A stretch of DNA of 64,000 nucleotides from Paenibacillus sp. JCM 10914 (GTDB taxonomy: Bacteria > Bacillota > Bacilli > Paenibacillales > Paenibacillaceae): contig NZ_BAZR01000003.1 in the NCBI RefSeq assembly GCF_001315105.1, positions 248,001 through 312,000 of the forward strand, in the 5' to 3' direction. Position numbers and translations under genes: made by a program. Of the stretch, positions 27,052-36,552 are shown one piece after another; within the stretch, counting starts at the first letter, position 1; each line of letters begins with the position of its first letter. Under the pieces are notes generated by a model. That model was not told where the DNA came from. It saw only the letters and a program-made list of their open reading frames with translations, and made no database searches.

Positions 27052-28296
27052 TTAGTCAATCGGCTTTAGTGCCGAAATAGCTTGCTTGTTCAACCGGTTA
27101 AACATGATGAGAAGCACGGTCAACATAATAAGCACGATGCTGAATAGCATGGCAAACGTACTGCTGACATATTCGGAGATGAGTCCGGCAATTGCGGTTC
27201 CGATGACAGAAGCAATGCTGGAGATGACGTACCGCGTACTGCTGATGCGTGCCAGGTACCGATCTGAAGTAATCGCCTGAGAAAGGCTGCCATGCACAAC
27301 AAAGGCCATCGACAGCCCGCCATCGAATAACATGGCGCCGATAAAGGCAACAGCAAATTGTTGGGATACCATAATGAGTGTTATACCGATTCCGGATATC
27401 GCAAGCGTTAAGCTAAGCAGCAGGTGCCAGTTCCAATGTTGAATACGGGATAGCAGGAACACCCCGATTAGATTGCCAATGCCCATCCCAGTCATCAGTA
27501 ACCCTGCTTGAACCACATCCAGCTTCAGTTGTTGTTGCGAATAGATGACGATCATCAGTGATATGAAGACGGCTGTGAAATTCAAGGAGAAGTGGTACAT
27601 CGTCATTAACCGCTGGATTGGATGGTTAAGTATGTACCCGAATCCTTCATGGATATCTTGTATAAAGCCTCTAATCCCCCTCGTCATCAACCGAAGCTCA
27701 GCAGGGGGATCGTACTGGGCTGTATTCGTAATCAAGAGGACCGAGAGAAGCGATAGCGTGATCGCCACCATCTCAATCGATAACGTATAGACGATACCGT
27801 AATGGGTGAGTACCAATCCAGCCAGAACGGGACCAATCAGCAGGCTGACTGCATCGGCTCCTTCCAAGTAATTATGAGCATTTAATAAGTTCTTTCGTCC
27901 GACGAGCGCGGGGATCATGGAATTAAAGGAGATCCGCTGAGTCAGGCCCGCAAATCCGAGAACGGACATCAGGACAGCCAATGCCGTTATACTAAGCCAA
28001 TCGTGATAGGCCAGGAAGATCATAACGAGCATCGTCAGCACACGGACAGCATCGGATAATATGACGACTTGTTTTTTATTTCTTCGTTCGATGAAGGTTC
28101 CCGCAGGTAATGCGAATATCACCGGAGCGATCTGGGAACATATCGTAATCAGCGCCGTAGTTAGCGGGGAATGCGTCTGGTGAAGCACAATCCACGGAAT
28201 GACAAGCGCGCTGAATTGATTACCGGTTAACAGAATGATTTTGCCAAGCCAAATTTTGAGAAAGTCCGTGTTCTTGTATATGAGAGTAGATTTCAT
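27052..28296 (-). CDS. MFS transporter (EntS-like, MFS_3)
   Basis: 414 residues with about twelve helices. The loop between helices 2 and 3 reads FIERRNKKQVVILSDAVR, and SFNSMIPALVGRKNLLNAHNYLEGADAVSLLIGPVLAG near 135 is typical of the MFS_3/enterobactin-exporter group. Likely efflux of a small molecule, perhaps a siderophore or drug; no Fur box is seen upstream. Isolated in the operon map; flanked by the repeat array at its 3' side. Confidence 0.9.
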   Translation of the reverse strand: MKSTLIYKNTDFLKIWLGKIILLTGNQFSALVIPWIVLHQTHSPLTTALITICSQIAPVIFALPAGTFIERRNKKQVVILSDAVRVLTMLVMIFLAYHDWLSITALAVLMSVLGFAGLTQRISFNSMIPALVGRKNLLNAHNYLEGADAVSLLIGPVLAGLVLTHYGIVYTLSIEMVAITLSLLSVLLITNTAQYDPPAELRLMTRGIRGFIQDIHEGFGYILNHPIQRLMTMYHFSLNFTAVFISLMIVIYSQQQLKLDVVQAGLLMTGMGIGNLIGVFLLSRIQHWNWHLLLSLTLAISGIGITLIMVSQQFAVAFIGAMLFDGGLSMAFVVHGSLSQAITSDRYLARISSTRYVISSIASVIGTAIAGLISEYVSSTFAMLFSIVLIMLTVLLIMFNRLNKQAISALKPID

Positions 28297-28583
28297 GATT
28301 TATACCTCTTTATAAATGTAATTTGATTTATAAGAGATATGTATTACAACGGGCTAATCCCTCCCTATAATGTGAAGCGGCTTATTTATGCATAGTATCG
28401 TGAAGTAAAGTGGCCAGTGAAACGATTGACATGTTGGATTAGAGGGATAAATCATGAGTTCTGTTGATTTGGTTGTTCATCTATTATTTCAGTATCTTAT
28501 ATACCTTACCTTATAAACGCACAAGAAAGATAGTACAGATTGCATATAATATGACAATCACATGAAGAGAAAGAGAGGTGATG

Positions 28584-28988
28584 ATGTCGATGCCTTCTAG
28601 AAGACGGCGTGTCAGAAAGTCGAAGCATGCTGACGTACAGCAGTGGGTTGGCCAGCCGGTAGTTATCATCCTCAAAGACGGAAGCAGTTACATCGGTGAG
28701 CTGAATGGCATACAGGGTCAGGAAGTCACGATCTCTGGATATAGGGTACATCAAAAAATGCCGACGGCTATTGCCGACAGCGGAGATCGTGCTCAAATCT
28801 CAGGGTTCTTCGATTTCCTGTTCGGCGGGGCTTCCAACGCCCCGGCGGGTGAAGCAGGAGCAGAAGGTCAAAGCGCGGCAGGTGGCGGCGGTGCATTTGG
28901 GTTTATTGGCCAGATGATGCCGCATATTACAATGGGGATGAAGGTTATTAAAACAATCATGCCCTTGATGAGCATGTTCAAGATTTGA
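28584..28988 (+). CDS. small basic protein with Sm-like N-terminal fold
   Basis: 134 residues, no family name known to me. The N terminus is Arg/Lys-rich (MPSRRRRVRKSK). The following VGQPVVIILKDGSSYIGELNGIQGQEVTISGYR resembles the strand pattern of a Sm/Hfq or SH3-like barrel. A Gly/Ala-rich linker then leads to a hydrophobic Met-rich tail (GFIGQMMPHITMGMKVIKTIMPLMSM) that could insert in a membrane or form an amphipathic helix. AGAGGTG precedes tandem ATGs at 28581, 28584 and 28590; 28584 fits the spacing best. Single gene with its own terminator. Confidence 0.7.
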   Translation: MSMPSRRRRVRKSKHADVQQWVGQPVVIILKDGSSYIGELNGIQGQEVTISGYRVHQKMPTAIADSGDRAQISGFFDFLFGGASNAPAGEAGAEGQSAAGGGGAFGFIGQMMPHITMGMKVIKTIMPLMSMFKI

Positions 28989-29001
28989 TAATGATTGAGA
29001 T

Positions 29002-29030
29002 AGAAGCTTGAGCAGTCAGCTCAAGCTTCT
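29002..29030. terminator. bidirectional terminator
   Basis: 12-bp perfect stem AGAAGCTTGAGC with 5-nt loop, then TTTG. Confidence 0.8.
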
Positions 29031-29052
29031 TTGTTGCTCTAGCCAAGCGGGA

Positions 29053-29967
29053 CTATTCATTCGCCAGCGCGCGGCGGATAATCGAGAGCGTTTCATTCAG
29101 GGTATGCTCATCGCCTGTATCCTTCGCTTGCAAACCTATGAGCATTGGGATATAGACAGCCATCATTCGGGCAAGCAAATGGGTCTGTGCATCGACAGTT
29201 CCATAGGTATCGAAGAATTGCTGCCGAGCTGCAGGCGGCAGGAAGCTGTACGCGATACTCAGATCACAAGCAGGGTGTCCAATTTGAACATCTCCCCAGT
29301 CGATGACGCCATATATGATACCATCATGATCAACCAATATGTTCTTGAAATGAAGATCACCGTGCAGCAGAACGTGCTTGGGGTTGACTCGGTCTAGCGT
29401 GATTTCCTCCAAGAAGCTCTCGATCTCCAACCGGTCTGCAGCTGAGAGGCAGGAGCCAAGACTAGTCAGAAAACCATACATTCGTTCTTTGCGACGGGTC
29501 AGATCCAAGAGGTTGCGTTGGTCATGCAATAACCCGGCTTGAGCTGCGGTATTAGTAGGATAGGTATGTAACGTTTTCAGAAAATGTGCGAGTTTCCCAG
29601 TTGAGCGAACTCGGACCTCATCGCTTAAACCGATAGGGAACGTGCCGGATAAATAGGTGTATCCGAGGAAGGGAGAGGGATAATCGGCTGTTTCGTTACC
29701 GAAGAACAGCGGCTTGGCGTATGGTAGTGTAATAAAGGCATCCAGCTTAGGCAGGATCAGCGACTCCTTCTCCAGCAGCGGAATGGCTGCCTTCCTTCGG
29801 GGAAAGCGAAAAACATAGTCATCGCCAACTTGATAAACCATGTTGTCCCAGCCGCTTCCTATCAAGCAGACCGGAAGTGAAGTAAGCCGGGGGAATTGTG
29901 TTGAAATAAGATGCTCGACCAATTTGTCGTTAATCGTCCAATCCGCGTCCCACTGTTGCTTAGCCAT
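29053..29967 (-). CDS. aminoglycoside phosphotransferase (APH) family kinase
   Basis: 304-residue eukaryotic-kinase-like small-molecule kinase. Seen: GSGWDNMVYQVGDDYVFRFPRR near residue 38 (nucleotide loop and Lys/Arg), catalytic HGDLHFKNILVD near 200 and metal-binding IDWGDVQIGHPACDLS near 220. The natural substrate may be an aminoglycoside, macrolide or an ordinary metabolite; sequence alone does not tell, and its distance from acquired APHs argues against calling it a resistance gene. Convergent with the preceding small gene. Confidence 0.88.
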   Translation of the reverse strand: MAKQQWDADWTINDKLVEHLISTQFPRLTSLPVCLIGSGWDNMVYQVGDDYVFRFPRRKAAIPLLEKESLILPKLDAFITLPYAKPLFFGNETADYPSPFLGYTYLSGTFPIGLSDEVRVRSTGKLAHFLKTLHTYPTNTAAQAGLLHDQRNLLDLTRRKERMYGFLTSLGSCLSAADRLEIESFLEEITLDRVNPKHVLLHGDLHFKNILVDHDGIIYGVIDWGDVQIGHPACDLSIAYSFLPPAARQQFFDTYGTVDAQTHLLARMMAVYIPMLIGLQAKDTGDEHTLNETLSIIRRALANE

Positions 29968-30145
29968 CTCATCAGTCGCTCCTTTCGTGCGTTTGTGGAT
30001 TATTACTATATCAGAGATGTATCCAATCGTCCAATTGCTTCATAGTGATTCCTTTCACAATTATAATATTGTATAGTATGAAGAGGTGATTGATTTACAG
30101 CTATTATCCATACACAACAGACAAAAAAGAAGAGAAGGGATTCAA

Positions 30146-30460
30146 GTGCCATATTTGCGTTTTAAAGGTTTTTCGAACGTTTTTCTGGAAGAACTCACAC
30201 CAAGGATTGTTGATGAATTTGCCAAGGTTGTTCAAGTACCTAAAGAAATCGTGAAGATCGAGCTGCTTCCTTATCAGATTATTACGAATACACCATTATC
30301 CGTGGAGATACTTATGTTCGAGCGGCCGCAAGAGATACATGACGCGGTGGCTGACAGCATTCACCGCTTGCTGTTAGAGAAGGGGTACCCGAACGTACAT
30401 ATCTTTTTCGTTATATTGCAGCGTAAGTTATATTACAAAGAAGGCAAGCCATTGGAATGA
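30146..30460 (+). CDS. DUF1904 family protein
   Basis: 104-residue protein starting MPYLRFKGF, the typical start of the family. GTG at 30146 with GAAGGGA upstream is chosen; the in-frame GTG at 30086 would add 20 residues without similarity. The fold resembles tautomerase/MIF: VEILMFERPQEIHDAVADSIHRLL, and HIFFVILQRKLYYKEG at the end. The role is unknown. Confidence 0.85.
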   Translation: MPYLRFKGFSNVFLEELTPRIVDEFAKVVQVPKEIVKIELLPYQIITNTPLSVEILMFERPQEIHDAVADSIHRLLLEKGYPNVHIFFVILQRKLYYKEGKPLE

Positions 30461-30480
30461 CCCGCCATGTTAAGAGATAC

Positions 30481-30514
30481 GAAAGCCTGTAGCGACATTC
30501 GCTTACAGGCTTTC
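30481..30514. terminator. bidirectional terminator
   Basis: Stem GAAAGCCTGTA/TACAGGCTTTC with GCGA/TCGC extension, between convergent genes. Confidence 0.8.
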
Positions 30515-30519
30515 GTCAT

Positions 30520-31469
30520 TTACATAACGTATTTGGCGATTATCCAGCTAGCAAGAGCCATGAACCACGAGACAAAACCGAATATCATCACAATCTTGTT
30601 CTCGCTCCAGCCATATTTGAGACTGAAATGGTAATGGATTGGTGCCATCTTGAATAATCGCAGCTTCGTTCGCTTGTAATACCATACTTGAAGAATGACG
30701 GAGAGCTGCTCGGCTAAGTAAATGAAGAAGAGCAGAGGAATCAGAATCTCAACCTTCTCAATCACGGCCAGGAAGGAGAGGGAGCCGCCAATCGCAAGTG
30801 AACCCGTATCCCCCATAAACGCTCTGGCAGGATAAATATTATACAGCAGGAGTCCAAGTAAACAACCGATCATCACCAGCGAGAACGTCTGAACTTCAGG
30901 TCGATCGGAGATGAGGAAGAAGAAAAAGTATGTAGGTATAGCCACATTGATTAACAGCCCGTCCAGTCCGTCCGTGAAGTTGATCGCATTGGCGGAGCCG
31001 ACGATAAACAATAGCATGATAATAACATAAACGCTGAGCGGTAGATTCAATTGAAATCCATGAAATAGCGCAATGTCACTGGTTAGCGAGAAGTATCGGA
31101 ACAGCACGAGCAGCAAGGCACCCGTAAATAGGAATTGAAAAACCAGCTTCATCTTCCCAGATATGCCGGAAGGATCCTGCCATGCGGCTTTTTTGAAATC
31201 ATCCATGAACCCGATCGAACTGAACAATAAGAAGGTCGCGCATAGAAAGACGGTAAGCGGTGCTGGATGGAACTGCAGTGAAACGGCAACCCCGATGAGC
31301 AGGATGAGTCCCGCCATTAGCGGTGTTCCGCGCTTTGCCTGATGATCGGCAGGCAGCTCGGTGCGGATCGGCTGAGTGAGCTTCAATGTTCGAAGTCCCC
31401 ATATGAGGAGTGGTGTAAACATGGTGACTAGGAGAAGGAAAGTCCGGAAACACCGAGTATACCATTCAT
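30520..31469 (-). CDS. mraY: MraY-like phospho-N-acetylmuramoyl-pentapeptide transferase paralogue
   Basis: Membrane glycosyl-1-phosphate transferase making lipid I or a similar undecaprenyl-PP sugar. Seen: KRGTPLMAGL, MDDFKK near residue 70, NAINFTDGLDGL, FMGDTGSLAIGGSL and MAPIHYHFSL. The last motif is normally HHH; the middle His is Tyr. As given, a frame opens only at ATG 31422, leaving no first helix or ribosome site. From ATG 31469 the sequence reads MNGILGVSG, and one G added at the minus-strand GG (31444-31445) gives MNGILGVSGTFLLLVTMFTPLL and a 316-residue protein, normal for MraY. It lies outside any dcw cluster. Confidence 0.8.
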
Positions 31470-31667
31470 TTCTACCACTTCACTTTCTGAATTAATCGGC
31501 AAATATGATAACGTCTTCAATATAATATATTTCATTGAAATGGACAAATATTCTTATTTCATAAACTGAGTTTCATTTTTTACGCTCCGTTAATGGACAT
31601 TTTGAATGCCATCTCGGTCATCTCGGCAACACGATAAGGATATCCCGCTCGCATCCACCATGTCCAG

Positions 31668-32537
31668 CTAATTCGGTTCTATATGAACATGAACATCGTA
31701 AACGCCATGAACCTGCTTCAATTCGTGCTCCACCTGATCGGATATGTCATGAGCTAATCGGATATCCAGGTTGGATTTGACGAGGATGACGATATCGACA
31801 ACCGTATTGCTGCCGTAATTCCTGGCACGGATGTCTTTCACACCCTTGACGCCATATACTTGCTGCACGGTCGTTCGATAAGCACGTATCGTATCTTCAT
31901 CGAAGCCGTCGGTTAAGTGATGAGAAGCGTCGCGGAAAATGTCCCAAGCTGTCTTGCAGATTAGGAAACCGACCAGAACGGCAGTCAGCGGATCCAGCCA
32001 AGGTAATCCGAACTGCGCCCCTACGATACCGATCACGGCTCCAACACTTACCCAAGCATCGGAGAGATTATCTTTGGCCGTTGCCATTACTGCTTGGCTA
32101 TTGATTCGCACAGCTAACCGTTTATTGTAACGATAGACGAAGTACATAACGATTGCACAGAATATCCCGGTCCAGGCGGAGATTAAGTCAGGCGATTCAT
32201 GTTGTCCGGAAAATACGGAGGAGATCGCGCCGATCAGAACCTGGATGCCGACCGCCATCATAATGAAAGAGGCAATGAGCGAAGCGACGGTCTCTGCCTT
32301 CCAATGCCCGTAAGGATGATCCCTATCCGCAGGCTTCTGCGATAAGCGAAGCCCGATCAGAACGGCGATAGAAGCCACAATATCGGTTGCGTTGTTTAGT
32401 CCATCGGCTCGTAAAGCCTCGGAATTGGCGGTATTTCCGATCCATAGTTTAATAGCGGATAAACATATATATGCGATGATGCTGATGATCGCACCTTTTT
32501 CACCTAATTTTAAATTATTATAGCGTTCCTGTTCCAA
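31668..32537 (-). CDS. cation diffusion facilitator metal exporter
   Basis: 289 residues. The TTG at 32537 has AAGGAG 9 nt upstream and gives the usual start MEQERYNNLKLGEKG; a TTG at 32567 has none. Six helices; metal-site residues are in ALRADGLNNATDIVAS (HxxxD-type, here with Asn) near residue 40 and ATAKDNLSDAWVS near 150. DRDHPYGHWKAETVASL is the family signature. The C-terminal domain ends in VHGVYDVHVHIEP. A zinc, iron or manganese exporter is expected. Downstream of the convergent MraY paralogue with no operon partners. Confidence 0.9.
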   Translation of the reverse strand: MEQERYNNLKLGEKGAIISIIAYICLSAIKLWIGNTANSEALRADGLNNATDIVASIAVLIGLRLSQKPADRDHPYGHWKAETVASLIASFIMMAVGIQVLIGAISSVFSGQHESPDLISAWTGIFCAIVMYFVYRYNKRLAVRINSQAVMATAKDNLSDAWVSVGAVIGIVGAQFGLPWLDPLTAVLVGFLICKTAWDIFRDASHHLTDGFDEDTIRAYRTTVQQVYGVKGVKDIRARNYGSNTVVDIVILVKSNLDIRLAHDISDQVEHELKQVHGVYDVHVHIEPN

Positions 32538-32745
32538 TTCCAGCGACTCCTTCCGTATCCCCCACAATGTACTTGACTATAGTAACAAGCTCAATATGGG
32601 TGGGTCTAGAGCAACGTTTTTTCCTGTCTCTTACTAAGTGACTAGTAGCTAAAAGAGTTGCGCTGGTCAAAGAATGGTGGTCGAACTCTGCATTTCTTCC
32701 TTCGGTCAAACGAGGAACGTGAATAGTAGAGTAAGGGGAAAGAAA

Positions 32746-32792
32746 ATAGGGTAACCGGTAGGATCGTTTAAGATCTTACCGGTTACCCTATT
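32746..32792. terminator. terminator of the GntR regulator gene
   Basis: Long stem ATAGGGTAACCGGTA with its complement and an inner GATC/GATC pair, 6 nt past the stop of the minus-strand regulator gene. Confidence 0.8.
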
Positions 32793-32798
32793 TGTATT

Positions 32799-33911
32799 TT
32801 ATCGGACGCTTGCGGTTGATTGACGCGGTATCAGGAGAGTAGGCAGCTTGATCTGGTGATATTCGCTGCTTGGGTTCTCGATCTGTTGAATCATTAATTG
32901 GCCGGCTTCATGGCCGAGTTCCAGTTCCTGCTGAACCACCGCCGTCGGAGGAACCATGCAGAAATCGGGAAATTCAACGTCATCAAAGAAGATGACAGAG
33001 AGGTCCTCCGGCACCGACATGCCCAATCCGAGGGCTGCCTGAATCACATGTGGGCTGAAGTTGGAGGACATTAATGCAGTCATATGTGGATTAGTTTGTA
33101 TGAATTGTTGGATCAAGCTGATCACTTCTTCATCGGTACTGTTCATCATCAGACGCGTCATCTGCAAACTCCGATCGATCAGGATATGATGATCCTCCAA
33201 TGCTTGCTCGTAACCGTCAAGACGATCCTCGATGCTCGAGGTTCCTTCGACTACAGTAGAGATAAATCCGATCTGACTATGTCCCAGTTCATGCAGATGC
33301 TTCACGGCCTGGATAGCTGCGCCATAGTTATCCGAACTGACCGAATTCGTCTCAACCCCCTTTAACTTTCGATCGAGCAGAACCAAGGGAAAGCGGTTGA
33401 GCGTCAGCGACAATATCTCGTTATTGTAGTGCTCGCCCTCTACTGGATAAATGATGAGCCCCTTCACGCCGGCCTGTTTCATCTCTTGGATCTTCAAGAT
33501 TTCTTCATCTTGAGAATCATTCGTCTTGGCAAACAAGAGACGATAGCCGTTCTTGGATAAAGCATCCTCGATTCCGCTTAATAGATTAGCCGTAAATCGA
33601 TTGTCGAGACGTGGGAGGAGAAAGCCGATCGTGGGCAGATTCTCATGTTCTCTATCGTATAAGGTTATATCCTCGATATCCTCGGCATTATGATCGGAGA
33701 CAAATGTTCCCTTGCCTTGTAGTCGGTGAACAACGCCCTTATCTACAAGGGCTGTAAGTGCGTTCTTCACGGTGATGCGGCTGACGCTGAACTGCTCAGC
33801 GAGTTCGTTCTCGGAAGGAATGCGAGTGCGCGGGCTCCAATTCCCGCTGCGGATTTGCTCGATAATATGTGCTTCTATTTTCTTGTACATGGGTATGAAT
33901 TTCTTCGTCAT
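32799..33911 (-). CDS. GntR-type regulator with LacI-like sensor domain
   Basis: 370 residues. N-terminal GntR winged helix (IPMYKKIEAHIIEQIRSG, then RIPSENELAEQFSVSRITVKNALTALVDKGVVHRLQGKGTFV), then a periplasmic-binding-protein fold (PTIGFLLPRLDNRFTANLLSGIEDAL, GVKGLIIYPVEGEH). This AraR-like architecture binds sugar effectors. Divergent from the mannoside ABC operon, with shared control region 33912-34188, so it likely represses that operon until a mannose-containing sugar is bound. Confidence 0.9.
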   Translation of the reverse strand: MTKKFIPMYKKIEAHIIEQIRSGNWSPRTRIPSENELAEQFSVSRITVKNALTALVDKGVVHRLQGKGTFVSDHNAEDIEDITLYDREHENLPTIGFLLPRLDNRFTANLLSGIEDALSKNGYRLLFAKTNDSQDEEILKIQEMKQAGVKGLIIYPVEGEHYNNEILSLTLNRFPLVLLDRKLKGVETNSVSSDNYGAAIQAVKHLHELGHSQIGFISTVVEGTSSIEDRLDGYEQALEDHHILIDRSLQMTRLMMNSTDEEVISLIQQFIQTNPHMTALMSSNFSPHVIQAALGLGMSVPEDLSVIFFDDVEFPDFCMVPPTAVVQQELELGHEAGQLMIQQIENPSSEYHQIKLPTLLIPRQSTASVR

Positions 33912-33960
33912 GGCCTTATCTCCAATCCATTGGTAATCCGTATATAAATATATTATAACG

Positions 33961-34101
33961 ATACAACTTATACAAGTATTAAAAGTTCAGAACAAGTTCA
34001 GCTGAAGTTGAAATATAAAAAAAGATGAAATTATATCAACGTGTAATATATTTTATTACTAATAATAGGGCTAAAACAAGTAAGTTGCAATTAAGTTGTA
34101 T
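33961..34101. promoter_or_regulatory. candidate operator repeats for the GntR/LacI-like regulator
   Basis: ATACAACTT and ATACAAGT stand side by side at 33961-33977. AAGTTCAG occurs twice and AAGTTG once between 33983 and 34010. AAGTTGTAT, the reverse complement of the first motif, recurs at 34093. They flank the SBP promoter at 34115 and the regulator start. Confidence 0.4.
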
Positions 34102-34114
34102 CAAAAAATAAACA

Positions 34115-34143
34115 TTTACATCAAAAAGTATGTTGTTTATATT
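34115..34143 (+). promoter_or_regulatory. promoter of the mannoside operon
   Basis: TTTACA, 17-bp spacer, TATATT, about 45 nt before the SBP start codon. Confidence 0.6.
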
Positions 34144-34188
34144 GTTACTAAAGTTTGGTATTCAAATTGAAGAAAAGGGTGGTAGCAG

Positions 34189-35567
34189 ATGAAAAGAAAA
34201 GCAAGCATGATGATGTCTCTGTTCATTGCATTTTCACTGATTGTAAGCGCTTGCGGTGGTGGTCAATCCGAAGGCTCAGATCCAGGTGGAAATAAGGAGC
34301 TCACGATGTGGACATGGAAAGTGGCATACACGCCGGGTATCGAGCCGCGGCCAAGTTGTATGAAGAGAAAACAGGAATCAAAGTGAAGGTAGAGACGTTC
34401 ACCCCTGATGATACGTACCGTCAGAAATTCCAAGCCGCTGCTAACTCGAAGAATCTACCGGATGTAATGAACTGGTGGGCAGCTGCAGGGGATTCGATCG
34501 AAAATTCAGTCGTTGAACTGTCTGGCGAGATCGGTGATGACATTCTGAGCACGTATTACAGTGCAGCCATGGACCCGATTATTGTCACGCAAAGTCAAGT
34601 TGATTCATGGCAAGCAGACAAGAACGCAACCAATATTCAGAAATCGTTGAAGGCCGGCCAATTCTACGGTTTGCCGCTTGATATCGGAGGGTTCTTTACC
34701 TTCTACGGCAATAAGAAGATTATCGAAGAAGCGGGACTGAGCGCTGAGGCGCCGCAAACCTGGGAAGAATTCGTATCGATGATGGAGACGATTAAAGAGA
34801 AGACCGGTACACCGGGATTGGTATTCGGTGCGAAGCTTCCGGATTTGTGGGAGAACTGGGCAGGTTCAGCACTTTCGATCATGTTAAATGAGCCGCAAGG
34901 TTATATCGATCTGTTAGAACGTAACTCCAAACTCAGCGATCCTGCGAATTTGCCTGTTGTAAAAGCGATGGAGACACTGGCAGATAAGGATCTGCTTATG
35001 CCAGGGATCTTGTCAACGGATATCGATGGTGCGGATCAAGCGTTCGCAGCTGGCAAAGCTGCATTTGATCTTGGCGGATCCTTTACCATGTCAACACTGC
35101 TTGCGATGGGCATGAATCCGGAGGATATCATTGCATTCCCGGTACCGCCGCTTGAAGGCTCGAAGATCACAAGCTGGACGACAGATCCATTTACTTTAAC
35201 AATGATGTCGGTGAACAAGGATTCGAAGAACAAGGAAGATGCACTTGATTTCATTAAATTCCTGACAGCCGATCCGGATGCGGCGATTGCGTTTGCGAAT
35301 GCGGCATATACCGTTCCAGCACTGAATCTGGGAGACCGTTCCGCAGAATTGGAACCAAGTTTGAAGGCGATTTCAGACGCATTTTCCACCGAGCCGGGAC
35401 CATACAGCCAGGCATCCCCTGCGATCAATACGTTCCGCGGCAAGCATAAGGAATGGGAAGTCTACGCCCAATCGATGCAATCGATGATGGAGAAGAAGAT
35501 GTCTGCCGAAGAAGTAGCGAAAAAGTTTGACGATACGATGGAAAGCCTTAAAGCGAGCGGCAACTAA
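34189..35567 (+). pseudogene. sugar ABC transporter substrate-binding lipoprotein, frameshifted
   Basis: Carbohydrate-uptake family 1 extracellular solute-binding protein. The lipoprotein signal ends SLIVSACGGG (Cys about 23), then NKELTMWTWKVAYTPG. The frame breaks at 34344; adding one G (GAGCC to GAGGCC) restores YTPGIEAAAKLYEEKTGIKVKVETF and continues to 35567, about 459 residues. The second part has FYGLPLDIGGFFTFYGNKKI, ADPDAAIAFANAAYTVPA and a normal C terminus. Product captures an oligosaccharide for the two permeases downstream; no ATPase gene is present, so a shared MsmX-type ATPase is likely. Confidence 0.9.
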
Positions 35568-35579
35568 GAATATGAATAA

Positions 35580-35614
35580 GGCGATTGGCAGGTCCCATAG
35601 ATCGGCCAATCGCC
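35580..35614 (+). terminator. intercistronic hairpin between SBP and permease genes
   Basis: 10-bp stem GGCGATTGGC/GCCAATCGCC with 15-nt loop and no T run. Such hairpins after a binding-protein gene stabilise the upstream mRNA or cause partial termination, giving more SBP than permease. Confidence 0.55.
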
Positions 35615-35643
35615 AAAACTAAAAAGCAAAAAGGTGAATGTAC

Positions 35644-36537
35644 ATGATAAAGAGTAGAAACAAGTGGGTGCCATATTTATTTTTACTACCCGGTGTACTT
35701 CTTTTTCTAGCCATCGGCGTGTATTCGGTCGGCTTTTCGATTATGCTGAGCTTCTTCAACTGGTCAGGGATTGATTTCTCCACCGCCAGATTCGAAGGAC
35801 TCGCTAACTTCCGGAAATTCTTATTAGGCGACGATCCGATCGTCACCCGTAATTTCTATAATGCCTTGCTGCACAATCTGATCATAGCGGTATCACAGGT
35901 CGCCGTCGTTGTGCCTACCGCCCTGGTGTTGGCGTTCGTTCTTCAGAATACGAAGGCCGCCTCGTGGTATAGAACGATTTACTTCCTGCCGATGATCGCT
36001 TCCGGCGTAGCTATTTTTTATGTATGGAAAGGATTGTTTGAGCCGAGTGGCGCGTTTAATTCGCTCTTCCTGTGGCTCGGACTCGATTTCCTTGCCGTTC
36101 CTGGCGGGATGCTCGGAAGTTCTTCGACCTCTCTCCTAGGCATTATCTTGACCTCCATATGGGGTGGCTTACCGGGCACGTTGATTCTGTATTACGCAGG
36201 GTTAACCTCGATTGATCCAACGTTGTACGAAGCTGCCAGTGTGGACGGAGCCAAGAAATCAACGATGATTGCCAAGATTACTTGGCCGCTGCTGAAGCCG
36301 ATCACCTTGATAGCAGTCATTCAGATGGTAAACGGTGCGTTTCAGGCGTTCGAGAATGTATTCATTATGACAGGCGGCGGTCCGGCCGGCAGCTCTGAGG
36401 TAATCGGTACACTTGTCTATCGCACCGCGTTCTTAAATAATGATTACGGCTTAGCCAGCGCGATTGGATGGGTATCGTTCCTGATCACCGGCGCGATTGC
36501 CATCTTCAGTATCCGTTCATTCAAGGCTGACATCTAA
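35644..36537 (+). CDS. sugar ABC transporter permease (MalF-like)
   Basis: 297 residues with six helices and the coupling motif EAASVDGAKKSTMIAKITWPLLKP (EAA loop) near residue 200. ATG at 35644 fits the AAAAAGGTG site 8 nt upstream; ATG at 35638 is too close. Partner of the next permease, with the frameshifted SBP upstream. Family CUT1 imports oligosaccharides. Confidence 0.93.
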   Translation: MIKSRNKWVPYLFLLPGVLLFLAIGVYSVGFSIMLSFFNWSGIDFSTARFEGLANFRKFLLGDDPIVTRNFYNALLHNLIIAVSQVAVVVPTALVLAFVLQNTKAASWYRTIYFLPMIASGVAIFYVWKGLFEPSGAFNSLFLWLGLDFLAVPGGMLGSSSTSLLGIILTSIWGGLPGTLILYYAGLTSIDPTLYEAASVDGAKKSTMIAKITWPLLKPITLIAVIQMVNGAFQAFENVFIMTGGGPAGSSEVIGTLVYRTAFLNNDYGLASAIGWVSFLITGAIAIFSIRSFKADI

Positions 36538-36552
36538 CGAGGAGGGGAACCC

